In this document: in pieces, positions 1 through 7,092 of the stretch
Position numbering within the stretch: position 1 is the stretch's first letter
Layout of the letters: the number at the start of each line of letters is the position of its first letter
NCBI GenBank assembly: GCA_015222915.1
Contig: JADFWE010000389.1
Location: forward strand, 1 to 9,746
Reading direction: 5' to 3'
DNA length: 9,746 nucleotides
DNA from: Pseudomonadota bacterium
Lineage (GTDB): Bacteria; Pseudomonadota; Gammaproteobacteria; SZUA-229
Program-made: the position numbers and the translations under genes
Notes under the pieces: model-generated
Databases searched by the model: none
What the model was told of the DNA's origin: nothing
Seen by the model: the letters and a program-made list of their open reading frames with translations, nothing else

Positions 1-17
1 AAATATCAAAGGCTTTT

Positions 18-41
18 CCTCGGCGTCTCTGCGCCTCGGCG
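18..41. repeat. Three tandem 8-bp GC-rich units
   Basis: Two identical copies of CCTCGGCG (18-25 and 34-41) flank one related copy, TCTCTGCG (26-33). The array lies in the noncoding DNA downstream of the RND permease gene. On the minus strand it reads as the CGCCGAGG/CGCAGAGA type of short periodic repeat, which from memory I associate with intergenic DNA of many proteobacteria. I see no stem-loop or coding function. The rest of 1-128 holds only a weak 5-bp inverted repeat (81-85 with 94-98), without the T-run expected of a terminator. Confidence 0.6.
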
Positions 42-128
42 GTGAAGTTTTTTAATCCTTGTGGATGTCGCCTATGTGTCAGTCTCGGAAGTCAGACTAC
101 TAATCCTGGATGCACGCCCTTTGTCCTC

Positions 129-3100
129 TTACCTGTATGCCTTTACACGGTCTGAAAACTGTTCGATATACGACAGGAATACCGGTACCACGAATAATAC
201 CAGCAAGGTCGAAAACGCCAGACCGAAGGAGATACTGGTCGCCATCGGAATCAAAAACTGCGCCTGCATCGATGTTTCGAACAGCAATGGTGTTAGTCCG
301 GCGATGGTGGTCAGCGATGTCAGCAATACCGCACGCAGGCGCAGACATGCTGCTTCCACCAGCGCATCTCGTGTTTCCATGCCTTTCACTTTGAGCTGTT
401 TGTAGAAGGTGACGAGGATGATCGAATCGTTGATCACGATGCCGGATAGACCGAACATACCGAACTGCGACAGGATAGTGAGATCGATACCGGTAAACCA
501 GTGGCCGAAGATCGCGCCGCAGATGCCAAAGGGGATAACCAGCATCACTGCCAGCGGCCAGCTGTAGGAAGCGAATACCCAGGCGAGGATGATGTAGATC
601 ATCACCAGCGCGAGCAGACCACCCTGTTTCATATCATTACTGGTATCACGTTCCTCTTCAGCACGTCCCTTGTAGGAAACATGCAGCCCGTACTTGTCGT
701 TGAGCTGGGGAATGAATTCTGCCTGCAGTTTCTCCAGCACATCTTTTGCATTGGTGACTTTGGCATTCACTTCGGCGGTAACATGTACGCCCATCTTGGT
801 GTCGGTGTGGCGCAACAGTTCCAGACCCTGTTGTGACTTCAGTGTTACCGCATTACTCAACAATAGTGAATTGCCAGAAGCTGTGATGATCGGCATGGTC
901 TCCAGGATGCGATGGAATTTGCGTTCGTTCGCCGGCAACATGATCCGCACTTCGATCTCTTCGTCGCTGTCATAGAATACCTGCAACAGCTGTCCATCGA
1001 GCGCTGCGCGCAACTGGCGGCCGACTTCGGTGATGGTCAGGTTTGCTGACTGTGCCAGGGGTGTCAGCTCGAAGATGTACTGCTGGCGGCCGTAGGGCAG
1101 GTCATCGAGTATATTGCTCAGACCTTCAAAGTTTTTCAGTTCCTCGGTGAGCTCTTCGGCGGCATATTTCAGCGTGATGGCATCTGCGCCGTTAAGAAAG
1201 ATATCGATGTCGCGACCCGGTGGACCGCCGCGCGGGCTGGTGATGGTCAGCTGTTCGACACCGGCGGGCAGGGTCAGGCGTGACTCCCATTCTTCTGTTA
1301 TGGCCTCGTTTCGTACTTCGCGTTCATCGGGCTGCAGCAGCTCCACCTGCAGCATGGCGTACTGGTTACCGTTCTGATAATTGCGGCCACCGTCAAACGA
1401 TGCGGTATTGAGACGTAGTACTGCTGCCTTGATCAGTGATTTGTCATCCCGTAATGCGGTATCGGTCTCCCGCAGGCGTTGTTCCAGTTGGCGGCCAAAA
1501 GCATGTACTTTCTCGGGTGGTGTGCCGGCTGAGAACTTAACGCTGGCAACCACCACGGTCGATTCCGGCTGCGGGAAGAACTGGAATTTGACCTGGCCGA
1601 AGACGACCAGCGAGATGGCGAGCACCAGCGAACTGATGGTGAGGGTCAGCGTGGTCAGCCGGTTGTCCATGGCGAGGTTGATCAGGGGCCTGAACGTGTT
1701 ATCACGAAAGCTGTTAAATCCGTCTTCCAGCCGCTGACGCACCGCGCCGTTTTCCTTGTGATGGTTGCGGTGAAAACTGTGCCGCAGATGCCCCGGCAGG
1801 ATCAGGAAACTTTCGATCAGCGAGGCGATGATGACGCAGATCACCACGAAGGGGATGTCGAACAGGATAGAACCGATGATGCCCGATACCAGCATCAGCG
1901 GGAAAAATGCGGCCACCGTGGTCATCGATGAAGATACTACCGGTGCCAGCATCCGCGTCGCACCACCTTCGGCTGCCAGCAGTGAATTTTCCCCCGACTG
2001 ATAATGTGTCAGTGCATCCTCGGCGACCACGATGGCATCATCGACGATGATACCCAGCGCCATGATCAGTCCGAACAGGCTGATCATATTGATGCTGCCA
2101 CCCATGAAATACAGCACGCCCAGAGCACCGAGGAATGATGTCGGGATACCGATCGCCACCCAGAAAGCAACACGGCCGTTGAGGAAGATATAGAGGATGA
2201 TCAATACCAGCATCAGACCGCTGATGCCATTTTTCACCAGCAGGTCGATACGCTGCTGGATCAGTGAATAGGCCTCGTCGAACACCACCAGCTGCACCGC
2301 GGGCGTCAGCGTCTGCCGTGTCTTCGTCAGCCATTGATCCATGATCTCGGCGGACTTGAGTGCATCGGTATTCTCCGTGCGCTGCAGATGCATCAGGATC
2401 GCAGGCATCCCCCTGTAGAAGATCTCTACCTGATTCTCTTTTGGCCGGTGATAGATATCGGCGATATCATCCAGCGTTAACTTCTGCCCGGAACGGTCGG
2501 TGATGAGGTCGAGTGAAGCAAACTCCTGCACGTCGCGTTTACGCTGCAGGCTACGTACCTCACGTGCTGATTCGCTCTCGGCGACGGTACCGGCGGGGAT
2601 ATCCTGGCTCTGGCTGATCACGCGCTCACCGATCTGGTTTAGCGACAGGCCTAACTGCTGCAGTTTCTTCGCACTGACCTCGATGGCGATCTCCTGTTCC
2701 GGCATACCGCTGAAGTTGACACGTGCGATGCCGCTGTCCAGTAACTCACGTTCGAACTGGTAGGCCAGCGTGCGCAGCTCTTCGAGTTCGCCTTTGGCGG
2801 TCAGGATGATAGTGGCGACCGACTCATAACGTGCGACCTTGGCGACCACCGGATCTTCGGCGTCTGTCGGCAGGTTGCGCACATTACTCACCTCCTGTTT
2901 GACATCGTCCAGTGCGATACCCATATCGCTGTCTTCTTCGAACTCGATGACGATAACGCTGAGGCTGCGTGTCGATGTCGATGTCATCTCCTTGGCATTA
3001 TCGATATTGCGCAGCGCCTGCTCCAGCGGGATGGTGATCGAGCGTTCGACATCCTCCGCACTCGCGCCCGGCCATACCACGCGCACGGTGACGTAATCCA

Positions 3101-3323
3101 GAGCAAAGTTGGGGAAGAACTGCCGGTTGAGTTTGATCAGACTGTACGAACCGAGGATGATCAGGGTGATCATCAACAGGTTCGCCGCCACCGGGTGGCG
3201 GGCAAACATGTGGATGATGCCACCGGAATCAGTACCGGCTGGAGCCGGTTGGCCAGTAGGCTGCTGACCTGGCTGCTTGTCAGGCCGTGAATCCGGCATC
3301 GATGATGATTCGTGACTGCTCAT
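129..3323 (-). CDS. RND efflux transporter permease subunit (AcrB/MdtB-like family)
   Basis: Inner-membrane proton-driven export pump of the resistance-nodulation-division superfamily. It would work as a trimer with the adaptor encoded just upstream and an outer-membrane channel not seen here. The 1064 residues match the family's length and plan: TM1 at about 44-65, a first large periplasmic loop with the conserved WPGASAEDVE stretch (84-93), a block of membrane helices, a second large loop, and a second helix block. TM4 carries the GIIVDDAIVV motif with the proton-relay pair D428/D429. In TM10 the segment is GIVINDSIIL, so the position of AcrB K940 appears to be N965, followed by D966. Conserved membrane sequence begins only at about residue 39 (MFARHPVAANLLM); the preceding Pro/Gln/Gly-rich stretch is an unusual cytoplasmic extension. 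The ATG lies 6 nt after the adaptor stop with no clear Shine-Dalgarno, which suggests coupled translation. The substrate cannot be read from sequence. The family call is firm, the substrate unknown. Confidence 0.95.
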   Translation of the reverse strand: MSSHESSSMPDSRPDKQPGQQPTGQPAPAGTDSGGIIHMFARHPVAANLLMITLIILGSYSLIKLNRQFFPNFALDYVTVRVVWPGASAEDVERSITIPLEQALRNIDNAKEMTSTSTRSLSVIVIEFEEDSDMGIALDDVKQEVSNVRNLPTDAEDPVVAKVARYESVATIILTAKGELEELRTLAYQFERELLDSGIARVNFSGMPEQEIAIEVSAKKLQQLGLSLNQIGERVISQSQDIPAGTVAESESAREVRSLQRKRDVQEFASLDLITDRSGQKLTLDDIADIYHRPKENQVEIFYRGMPAILMHLQRTENTDALKSAEIMDQWLTKTRQTLTPAVQLVVFDEAYSLIQQRIDLLVKNGISGLMLVLIILYIFLNGRVAFWVAIGIPTSFLGALGVLYFMGGSINMISLFGLIMALGIIVDDAIVVAEDALTHYQSGENSLLAAEGGATRMLAPVVSSSMTTVAAFFPLMLVSGIIGSILFDIPFVVICVIIASLIESFLILPGHLRHSFHRNHHKENGAVRQRLEDGFNSFRDNTFRPLINLAMDNRLTTLTLTISSLVLAISLVVFGQVKFQFFPQPESTVVVASVKFSAGTPPEKVHAFGRQLEQRLRETDTALRDDKSLIKAAVLRLNTASFDGGRNYQNGNQYAMLQVELLQPDEREVRNEAITEEWESRLTLPAGVEQLTITSPRGGPPGRDIDIFLNGADAITLKYAAEELTEELKNFEGLSNILDDLPYGRQQYIFELTPLAQSANLTITEVGRQLRAALDGQLLQVFYDSDEEIEVRIMLPANERKFHRILETMPIITASGNSLLLSNAVTLKSQQGLELLRHTDTKMGVHVTAEVNAKVTNAKDVLEKLQAEFIPQLNDKYGLHVSYKGRAEEERDTSNDMKQGGLLALVMIYIILAWVFASYSWPLAVMLVIPFGICGAIFGHWFTGIDLTILSQFGMFGLSGIVINDSIILVTFYKQLKVKGMETRDALVEAACLRLRAVLLTSLTTIAGLTPLLFETSMQAQFLIPMATSISFGLAFSTLLVLFVVPVFLSYIEQFSDRVKAYR

Positions 3324-3329
3324 GAAAGA

Positions 3330-4613
3330 TTAGCGTGTTTCGCTGTCAGAAGCGTTGTTAACATCGACCTTTAGGCCGCTGATAGCGTGTGGCAGCTGGG
3401 TGATGATGATCTCGTCACCGTCTTTCAGCTCGTCACTGCGCACCAGTAGATATTGCCTGTCATCTTCGACCAGGTTGCCCATCTTCTCGACATTTACTGC
3501 CTGCAGGCGACCGTCGATTACCTGGTAGATACGGTTGGTACCGTAGATCGAAGAGATCGGTATGCGGTAAACATCCTGCAGGGCCGGCAAGCTGACCACG
3601 ATCTCATGGACTTCGCCGATGAGCAGGCGTCTGGCATCAGTGCTCTCGATCTCGAACAGTGCATCGACCCCGTTCCCTGTATCGGCCATGGTGCCGGATA
3701 AACGATGCAGGCTCACCGCAAAGTTTCCATTGCCGGTCTTCAGCATTCCCGTCAGAATCATGCCCCTGTCCAGTGCTTGTTTGACCGAGCTGATGAAACG
3801 CTGCGGTAGCTGTGCACGCAGTTCGACGTTTTCGGTGGAGTATATTTTCAGCAGCTGTTCACCGGGGCGTACACGTTCGCCGGGCGCAACATATGTTTTC
3901 AGCACGATACCGTCAAAGGGTGCGACAACCGTCGAGCGTTGCAGGTCTTTCTCTGCCTGTTGTGCCAGCGCCTGTTTATGTTTCAGTCTGGCTTCCAGTT
4001 GTGCCAGGCGGGCAGGGTGATCGGTAACGTTTAACTGGCGTGCTTTGAGTGCAAGCTTCTGGTTCTGTAATGCCTGTTTCTGCGAATCAAAACTGCTCTG
4101 GCTCGTGAGGTTGGTCCTGCTGGTCTTCTCTTCGCGTTTCAGTTTTTTCTCCGCCAGCGCCACCAGCGATTTTTCCAGTTTCAGCGAAGCCAGGTTATTC
4201 TTATGACGATTTTTTTCTGATGTGATCATCGCCTCCAGTTCAGCGACATCAGACTGGCGCTGATCGACGATCAGATGTATATCCGCATCATCCAGCTCCA
4301 GCAGCAGCTGGTCTTTGTTTACAACTTCACCTTCCCGGATATCAAGCGATTTCACGTCAGCCGTAATATTTGATGTGATGGTCGCGGTATAAGGCGATTC
4401 GACCTGTCCGTATAATTCCAGCTGTGGCGACTTGGCCCCATTAAGTAAAAAGGTCGTCTGCACCAGCCAGCTCTTTTCCTCTTTTACTTTTACCGGTGGT
4501 ACCGGCTGTAAAAACTTGAACAGAAGCAGCAGCATCACGGTGATGATCACAATGATTAGCGGCAATGCTTTTGATGGCGGTAGCGAGAAAAGTTTTGATA
4601 GTGGTGATGACAT
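3330..4613 (-). CDS. RND efflux periplasmic adaptor subunit (HlyD/MFP family)
   Basis: Membrane fusion protein that would bridge the RND permease to an outer-membrane channel. Counting from the ATG at 4613 (427 residues): a hydrophobic anchor at about 17-34 with no lipobox, so it is probably held in the inner membrane by this helix. The first half of the lipoyl/barrel-sandwich domain lies at about 68-110 (ending in LLLELDDAD). A long Lys/Glu/Gln-rich alpha-helical hairpin spans about 111-225. The second lipoyl half follows with the diagnostic APFDG (231-235) and PGERVRPGEQLL, then beta-barrel and membrane-proximal segments. A TTG one codon upstream (4616) could also serve as start, but ATG is preferred. 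Neither has a good Shine-Dalgarno. First gene of a two-gene operon with the permease. No regulator gene lies beside it. Confidence 0.93.
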   Translation of the reverse strand: MSSPLSKLFSLPPSKALPLIIVIITVMLLLLFKFLQPVPPVKVKEEKSWLVQTTFLLNGAKSPQLELYGQVESPYTATITSNITADVKSLDIREGEVVNKDQLLLELDDADIHLIVDQRQSDVAELEAMITSEKNRHKNNLASLKLEKSLVALAEKKLKREEKTSRTNLTSQSSFDSQKQALQNQKLALKARQLNVTDHPARLAQLEARLKHKQALAQQAEKDLQRSTVVAPFDGIVLKTYVAPGERVRPGEQLLKIYSTENVELRAQLPQRFISSVKQALDRGMILTGMLKTGNGNFAVSLHRLSGTMADTGNGVDALFEIESTDARRLLIGEVHEIVVSLPALQDVYRIPISSIYGTNRIYQVIDGRLQAVNVEKMGNLVEDDRQYLLVRSDELKDGDEIIITQLPHAISGLKVDVNNASDSETR

Positions 4614-4863
4614 CAATGATCGATATAGTCGTTGTCGGGATTGTTCAATCTTACTCGTTTTATGCAGATGAAGTGAGTAGAAAGCGCAAATATGCGTGCC
4701 ACATTGTCAAGTTCTGGTACATGTTTTCAGAGCAATGTTTAAGGACACCTCATAAAAATATGAGAGGGGCTGGCTTTTCATCTTATGACGTCTCAAATGT
4801 GAAGCCTTATTCCGGGAGCACTCTCTACTATGATCAATATCAAACTGCGATAACGGTTGACTG

Positions 4864-5574
4864 TTACTTAATACGCTCAAATCTGAAACTCGCAATATAT
4901 TCACCAGCAGGACCAACACCATCGACGAAATCTGTATCAGTAGCAGTACTGCTCAAAAGGGTGATGCCTGCCGTCGGTTTTGTATCGCTGTCGCCCGCGA
5001 TAAATGTTGCCGCACTGTCTGTGCCGGCATCATAGACTGCCAGGTTCGCAGTAACGGTCTGTTTCCAGTCATCTGCAATGCTGTCGTACAAAGTAAAATT
5101 CTGTACGCCGACGAACCAGTCGGGACTCGGGGCAACCATGCTGACCAGTGTCACCAGCGGATATTCCGGGTTTATGTCGAATTCGAAACTGACGGTGCCT
5201 GTTGCACCAGCTCCGGAACCGCCAAGAATAAATTGTGCCTTGCCATCGCTTTGCGCAGCCTGTACTTCGTTGATCAGCGTTCCCTGTGCGCCGGTTTCAG
5301 CCATGCTCTCTATGCCTGCACTGGCAGCTTGCCCTTTTTCCCAGAAGATCACCTGATCATTATGTGTGGCACCCGTCAGTGCTGAAAAGTGGGCACCGCC
5401 AGGGAAGTTGGTCGGAAAACCTGTACTGGTCCACTGCGTAGAAAAGGTAACCCTGTAGCTTGCGGACGCTATGGGGTCACGCTCGGTTACTGCATTACGG
5501 TCACTGCTGCAGGCGTTAAGAAAGGCGGTCGAGGTGAGGATGGCTGAAACGGTTATCAGGCGTATTTTTTCCAT
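4864..5574 (-). CDS. Spondin-domain lipoprotein (Spondin_N family)
   Basis: Predicted exported lipoprotein of 236 residues. The N-terminus is a short lipoprotein signal peptide ending in the lipobox LNAC, with lipidated Cys22 followed by Ser, which favours the outer membrane over inner-membrane retention. After a short linker a single Spondin_N domain spans about 40-190. Signature stretches are HFS (62-64), GATH (68-71), ASAGIESMAETG (84-95), SMVAPSPDWFVGV (145-157) and YDAGTD (181-186). In animal F-spondin this fold is an extracellular, calcium-associated adhesion module. The bacterial role is not established, and surface adhesion or matrix binding is only inference. The tail (about 190-236) looks like a beta-rich extension. 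A GGAA Shine-Dalgarno-like element lies about 8 nt before the ATG. The nearest good promoter is about 200 nt upstream. The gene stands alone, separated from the efflux operon by 250 nt. Confidence 0.9.
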   Translation of the reverse strand: MEKIRLITVSAILTSTAFLNACSSDRNAVTERDPIASASYRVTFSTQWTSTGFPTNFPGGAHFSALTGATHNDQVIFWEKGQAASAGIESMAETGAQGTLINEVQAAQSDGKAQFILGGSGAGATGTVSFEFDINPEYPLVTLVSMVAPSPDWFVGVQNFTLYDSIADDWKQTVTANLAVYDAGTDSAATFIAGDSDTKPTAGITLLSSTATDTDFVDGVGPAGEYIASFRFERIK

Positions 5575-5784
5575 AGTATTTCCGAGGGTTCGTGACGGGT
5601 TTTTGCTGTGACAAACTGTTGCTGAAGATAGTTCACTCCAAACAGGTTTGTCGGGAGATTAAACACCTGCTTACCTCGGTGTGGATACAGGATAGTGGTG
5701 TTCATTAAGGCAGATGATGGGGGCAGAGGCTTCCTGACTTCAGCGGTATCTGAAGGTAATAACAGAATAACTGACAAGATGTCA

Positions 5785-5812
5785 TTTATAAAAGGTGCTG
5801 TATAGTTGTAAA
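5785..5812 (-). promoter_or_regulatory. Predicted sigma70 promoter for the spondin gene
   Basis: Read on the minus strand, -35 TTTACA (complement of 5807-5812) is followed after 16 nt by -10 TATAAA (complement of 5785-5790). Each box matches the consensus at five of six positions. Transcription would start near 5778, giving an untranslated leader of about 200 nt before the spondin ATG at 5574. No equally good promoter was found closer to the gene. Confidence 0.55.
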
Positions 5813-5865
5813 TTGTATTGCAGTTGCAGGACGGTTTTTACAGCGTTTCCCGTTTTCCTGGCTAT

Positions 5866-5889
5866 TGATGTAAATTTTGATTTACGTCA
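5866..5889. promoter_or_regulatory. 24-bp palindrome resembling a TyrR box (operator candidate)
   Basis: TGATGTAAAT and ATTTACGTCA form arms of 10 nt around TTTG, with one mismatch per arm pair; the inner GTAAAT/ATTTAC is perfect. The core TGTAAA-N6-TTTACG (5869-5886) matches the TyrR/PhhR consensus TGTAAA-N6-TTTACA at 11 of 12 fixed positions. It overlaps the predicted -35 of the promoter for the downstream small gene, the usual place for a repressor. Which protein binds is inference, since other dimeric regulators use similar AT-rich palindromes. Confidence 0.5.
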
Positions 5890-5908
5890 GCTTGTTTATG
5901 GTTAGAAT
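5881..5908 (+). promoter_or_regulatory. Predicted promoter for the 63-aa protein gene
   Basis: -35 TTTACG (5881-5886) and -10 TAGAAT (5903-5908, five of six consensus positions) are separated by 16 nt. The start would fall near 5915, about 83 nt before the ATG. The -35 is weak and is shared with the TyrR-like palindrome, which would fit an activated or repressed promoter. Confidence 0.45.
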
Positions 5909-5984
5909 AAAATAGACTCATCCCATGATTGGTTCTGTGGCTGGTAGTCAGAGAGCCTTGTTGGTTCGAATTATGTTAATTAAA

Positions 5985-5989
5985 AGAGG
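5985..5989 (+). promoter_or_regulatory. Shine-Dalgarno of the 63-aa protein gene
   Basis: AGAGG, in the context AAAAGAGGTAAG, lies 8 nt before the ATG at 5998. It is the strongest ribosome binding site in the window and the main reason to treat this short reading frame as a real gene. Confidence 0.75.
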
Positions 5990-5997
5990 TAAGTGCC

Positions 5998-6189
5998 ATG
6001 AGTGATAAGATGTGGAAATTAAAGGAAGGAGTTACGTTGGAGGCTGAGGACGTTGCGAAGATTGCCTGCGCCCTGAAGTCGCTGTCTATCTATACAGCAC
6101 TTGCCTGTGATAATGAGGATGATCCAGAAGAGTTACGGGAAGTGGTCGATGAAGGTTTGGCTGCGATGGACAAGATATTTGATCATTAA
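5998..6189 (+). CDS. Small acidic protein of unknown function (63 aa)
   Basis: I do not recognise this protein and assign no function. The 63 residues are soluble-looking and rich in Asp/Glu, with no signal peptide or membrane segment. Two helical stretches are likely, at about 15-37 and 43-62, joined by the acidic turn DNEDDPEE. Two cysteines (C24 and C37) lie at either end of a hydrophobic face in the first helix, but they do not form a recognised metal motif. Support for expression is strong for so short a gene: a clear Shine-Dalgarno, a promoter candidate with an overlapping palindrome, and a strong intrinsic terminator starting 27 nt after the stop. The compact two-helix shape could suit a small adaptor or regulatory protein, but nothing in the sequence proves that. 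It converges on folE2 and is probably transcribed alone. Confidence 0.75.
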   Translation: MSDKMWKLKEGVTLEAEDVAKIACALKSLSIYTALACDNEDDPEELREVVDEGLAAMDKIFDH

Positions 6190-6215
6190 AACGGCTCTTT
6201 CAGGGTATAAGACGT

Positions 6216-6246
6216 AAAAAAAGCACCGGAATCCGGTGCTTTTTTT
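6216..6246. terminator. Bidirectional intrinsic terminator
   Basis: GCACCGG (6223-6229) and CCGGTGC (6233-6239) form a perfect stem around AAT. Seven A residues precede it and seven T residues follow it, extending the pairing and giving a T-run on both strands. It sits between the converging small-protein gene and folE2 and can end both transcripts. A wider 10-bp inverted repeat (TCTTTCAGGG 6196-6205 with CCCTGAAAGA 6263-6272) encloses it. Confidence 0.92.
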
Positions 6247-6278
6247 ATGTTCAGGCTCTTTGCCCTGAAAGATAGCGT

Positions 6279-7091
6279 TTAAGCTGTTTTCTCGATCAGT
6301 GCATAAGCAGAATGGTTGTGGATCGACTCAAAGTTTTCAGACTCTACAGTATAGGCCATGATGCGCTCATCGATATTTAGCTGATGCGCGATGTCGCGTA
6401 CCATGTCTTCGACAAATTTAGGATTGTCATAAGCACGCTCGGTAACGATCTTTTCATCAGGGCGTTTTAGCAGACCGTACAGTTCGCACGAAGCCTGGGA
6501 CTCGACCAGGTCGATGATCTCTTCGACCCAGATAAAGTCTTCTGTCTGTACGTTTACTGTGACATGAGAGCGCTGGTTGTGCGCGCCACGGTCAGAGATC
6601 TTCTTCGAGCAGGGGCACAGGCTGGTAACCGGTACCACTACTTTGATGTTGATCAGGTTTTTATTGTTCTTGTGCTCCCCGATAAAGGTGACTTCATAAT
6701 CAAGCAGGCTCTGTACGCCTGACGCAGGTGCTGTCTTGTTGATGAAGAAGCGGAAGGTCATCTCGATATGACCGACTTCGGCATCCAGACGGCTGGTCAT
6801 CTCAGTCAGCATGGTCTTGAAAGAATCGACCGTGATCTCCCAATCATGGTTGTTGAGGATCTCGACAAAACGCGACATGTGCGTGCCTTTGAACTCATGC
6901 GGCAGATCGACATACATGTTGAAGTTAGCGATGGTGTGCTGGACTTTGCCGGTGCGGTCTTTCACCTGAACCGGGTGCAGGATGTCTTTGATACCGACCT
7001 TGTTGATGGCTATGGCACGGGTGTCCTGGGTGTTCTGGACATCAGGTAATGTGCTGGTGGCCTTATCTTTGCTTTCGATGACATCGCTCAT
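6279..7091 (-). CDS. folE2: GTP cyclohydrolase FolE2 (type IB)
   Basis: Converts GTP to 7,8-dihydroneopterin triphosphate and formate, the entry step to folate and to queuosine precursors. The protein belongs to the IB class, which is structurally unlike FolE and in studied species tolerates metals other than zinc. From the ATG at 7091 it has 270 residues, normal for the family. Signature blocks are GTHMSRF (69-75), [10 protein letters not shown] (157-166) with the catalytic-region C159, GAHNQRSH (169-176), [14 protein letters not shown] (201-214), [18 protein letters not shown] (216-233) and [10 protein letters not shown] (255-264). An in-frame start at 7133 would add 14 basic residues and overlap queD by 41 nt. 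The 7091 ATG is preferred because it lies one base after the queD stop, preceded by purine-rich AAGGCGAAGAGAAC. All key motifs are intact. Confidence 0.95.
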   Translation of the reverse strand: MSDVIESKDKATSTLPDVQNTQDTRAIAINKVGIKDILHPVQVKDRTGKVQHTIANFNMYVDLPHEFKGTHMSRFVEILNNHDWEITVDSFKTMLTEMTSRLDAEVGHIEMTFRFFINKTAPASGVQSLLDYEVTFIGEHKNNKNLINIKVVVPVTSLCPCSKKISDRGAHNQRSHVTVNVQTEDFIWVEEIIDLVESQASCELYGLLKRPDEKIVTERAYDNPKFVEDMVRDIAHQLNIDERIMAYTVESENFESIHNHSAYALIEKTA

Positions 7092-7092
7092 T

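Larger units (their letters stand above)
5575..5997. other. Divergent intergenic control region between the spondin gene and the 63-aa gene
   Basis: This 423-nt stretch contains no convincing gene. It holds a minus-strand promoter (5785-5812) for the spondin gene, with an implied leader of about 200 nt. On the plus strand it holds a palindrome (5866-5889), an overlapping promoter (5881-5908) and a good Shine-Dalgarno (5985-5989) for the small acidic protein. The spondin leader contains an imperfect inverted repeat (CAGGTTT around 5643 with AAACACCTG around 5661-5669). I recognise no known riboswitch in it. Confidence 0.6.

Noticed and set aside
61..405. Plus-strand open frame over the end of the RND permease
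   Set aside because: Antisense shadow of a strongly conserved coding sequence; its protein resembles nothing and no ribosome binding site precedes it.
4749..4764. Terminator for the spondin gene (CTCATA-AAAA-TATGAG)
   Set aside because: A short AT-rich 6-bp stem with no T-run on the minus strand after it; it cannot be called a terminator with confidence.
4565..5035. Plus-strand open frame of 156 codons across the efflux-spondin gap
   Set aside because: It runs antisense through the adaptor start and the spondin C-terminus, with unlikely composition and no family resemblance.
5556..5777. Minus-strand open frame of 73 codons upstream of and overlapping the spondin start
   Set aside because: It starts with TTG at the predicted transcription start without a ribosome binding site, overlaps the spondin gene by 19 nt, and its translation has no recognisable domain. 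It is better explained as the leader of the spondin mRNA.
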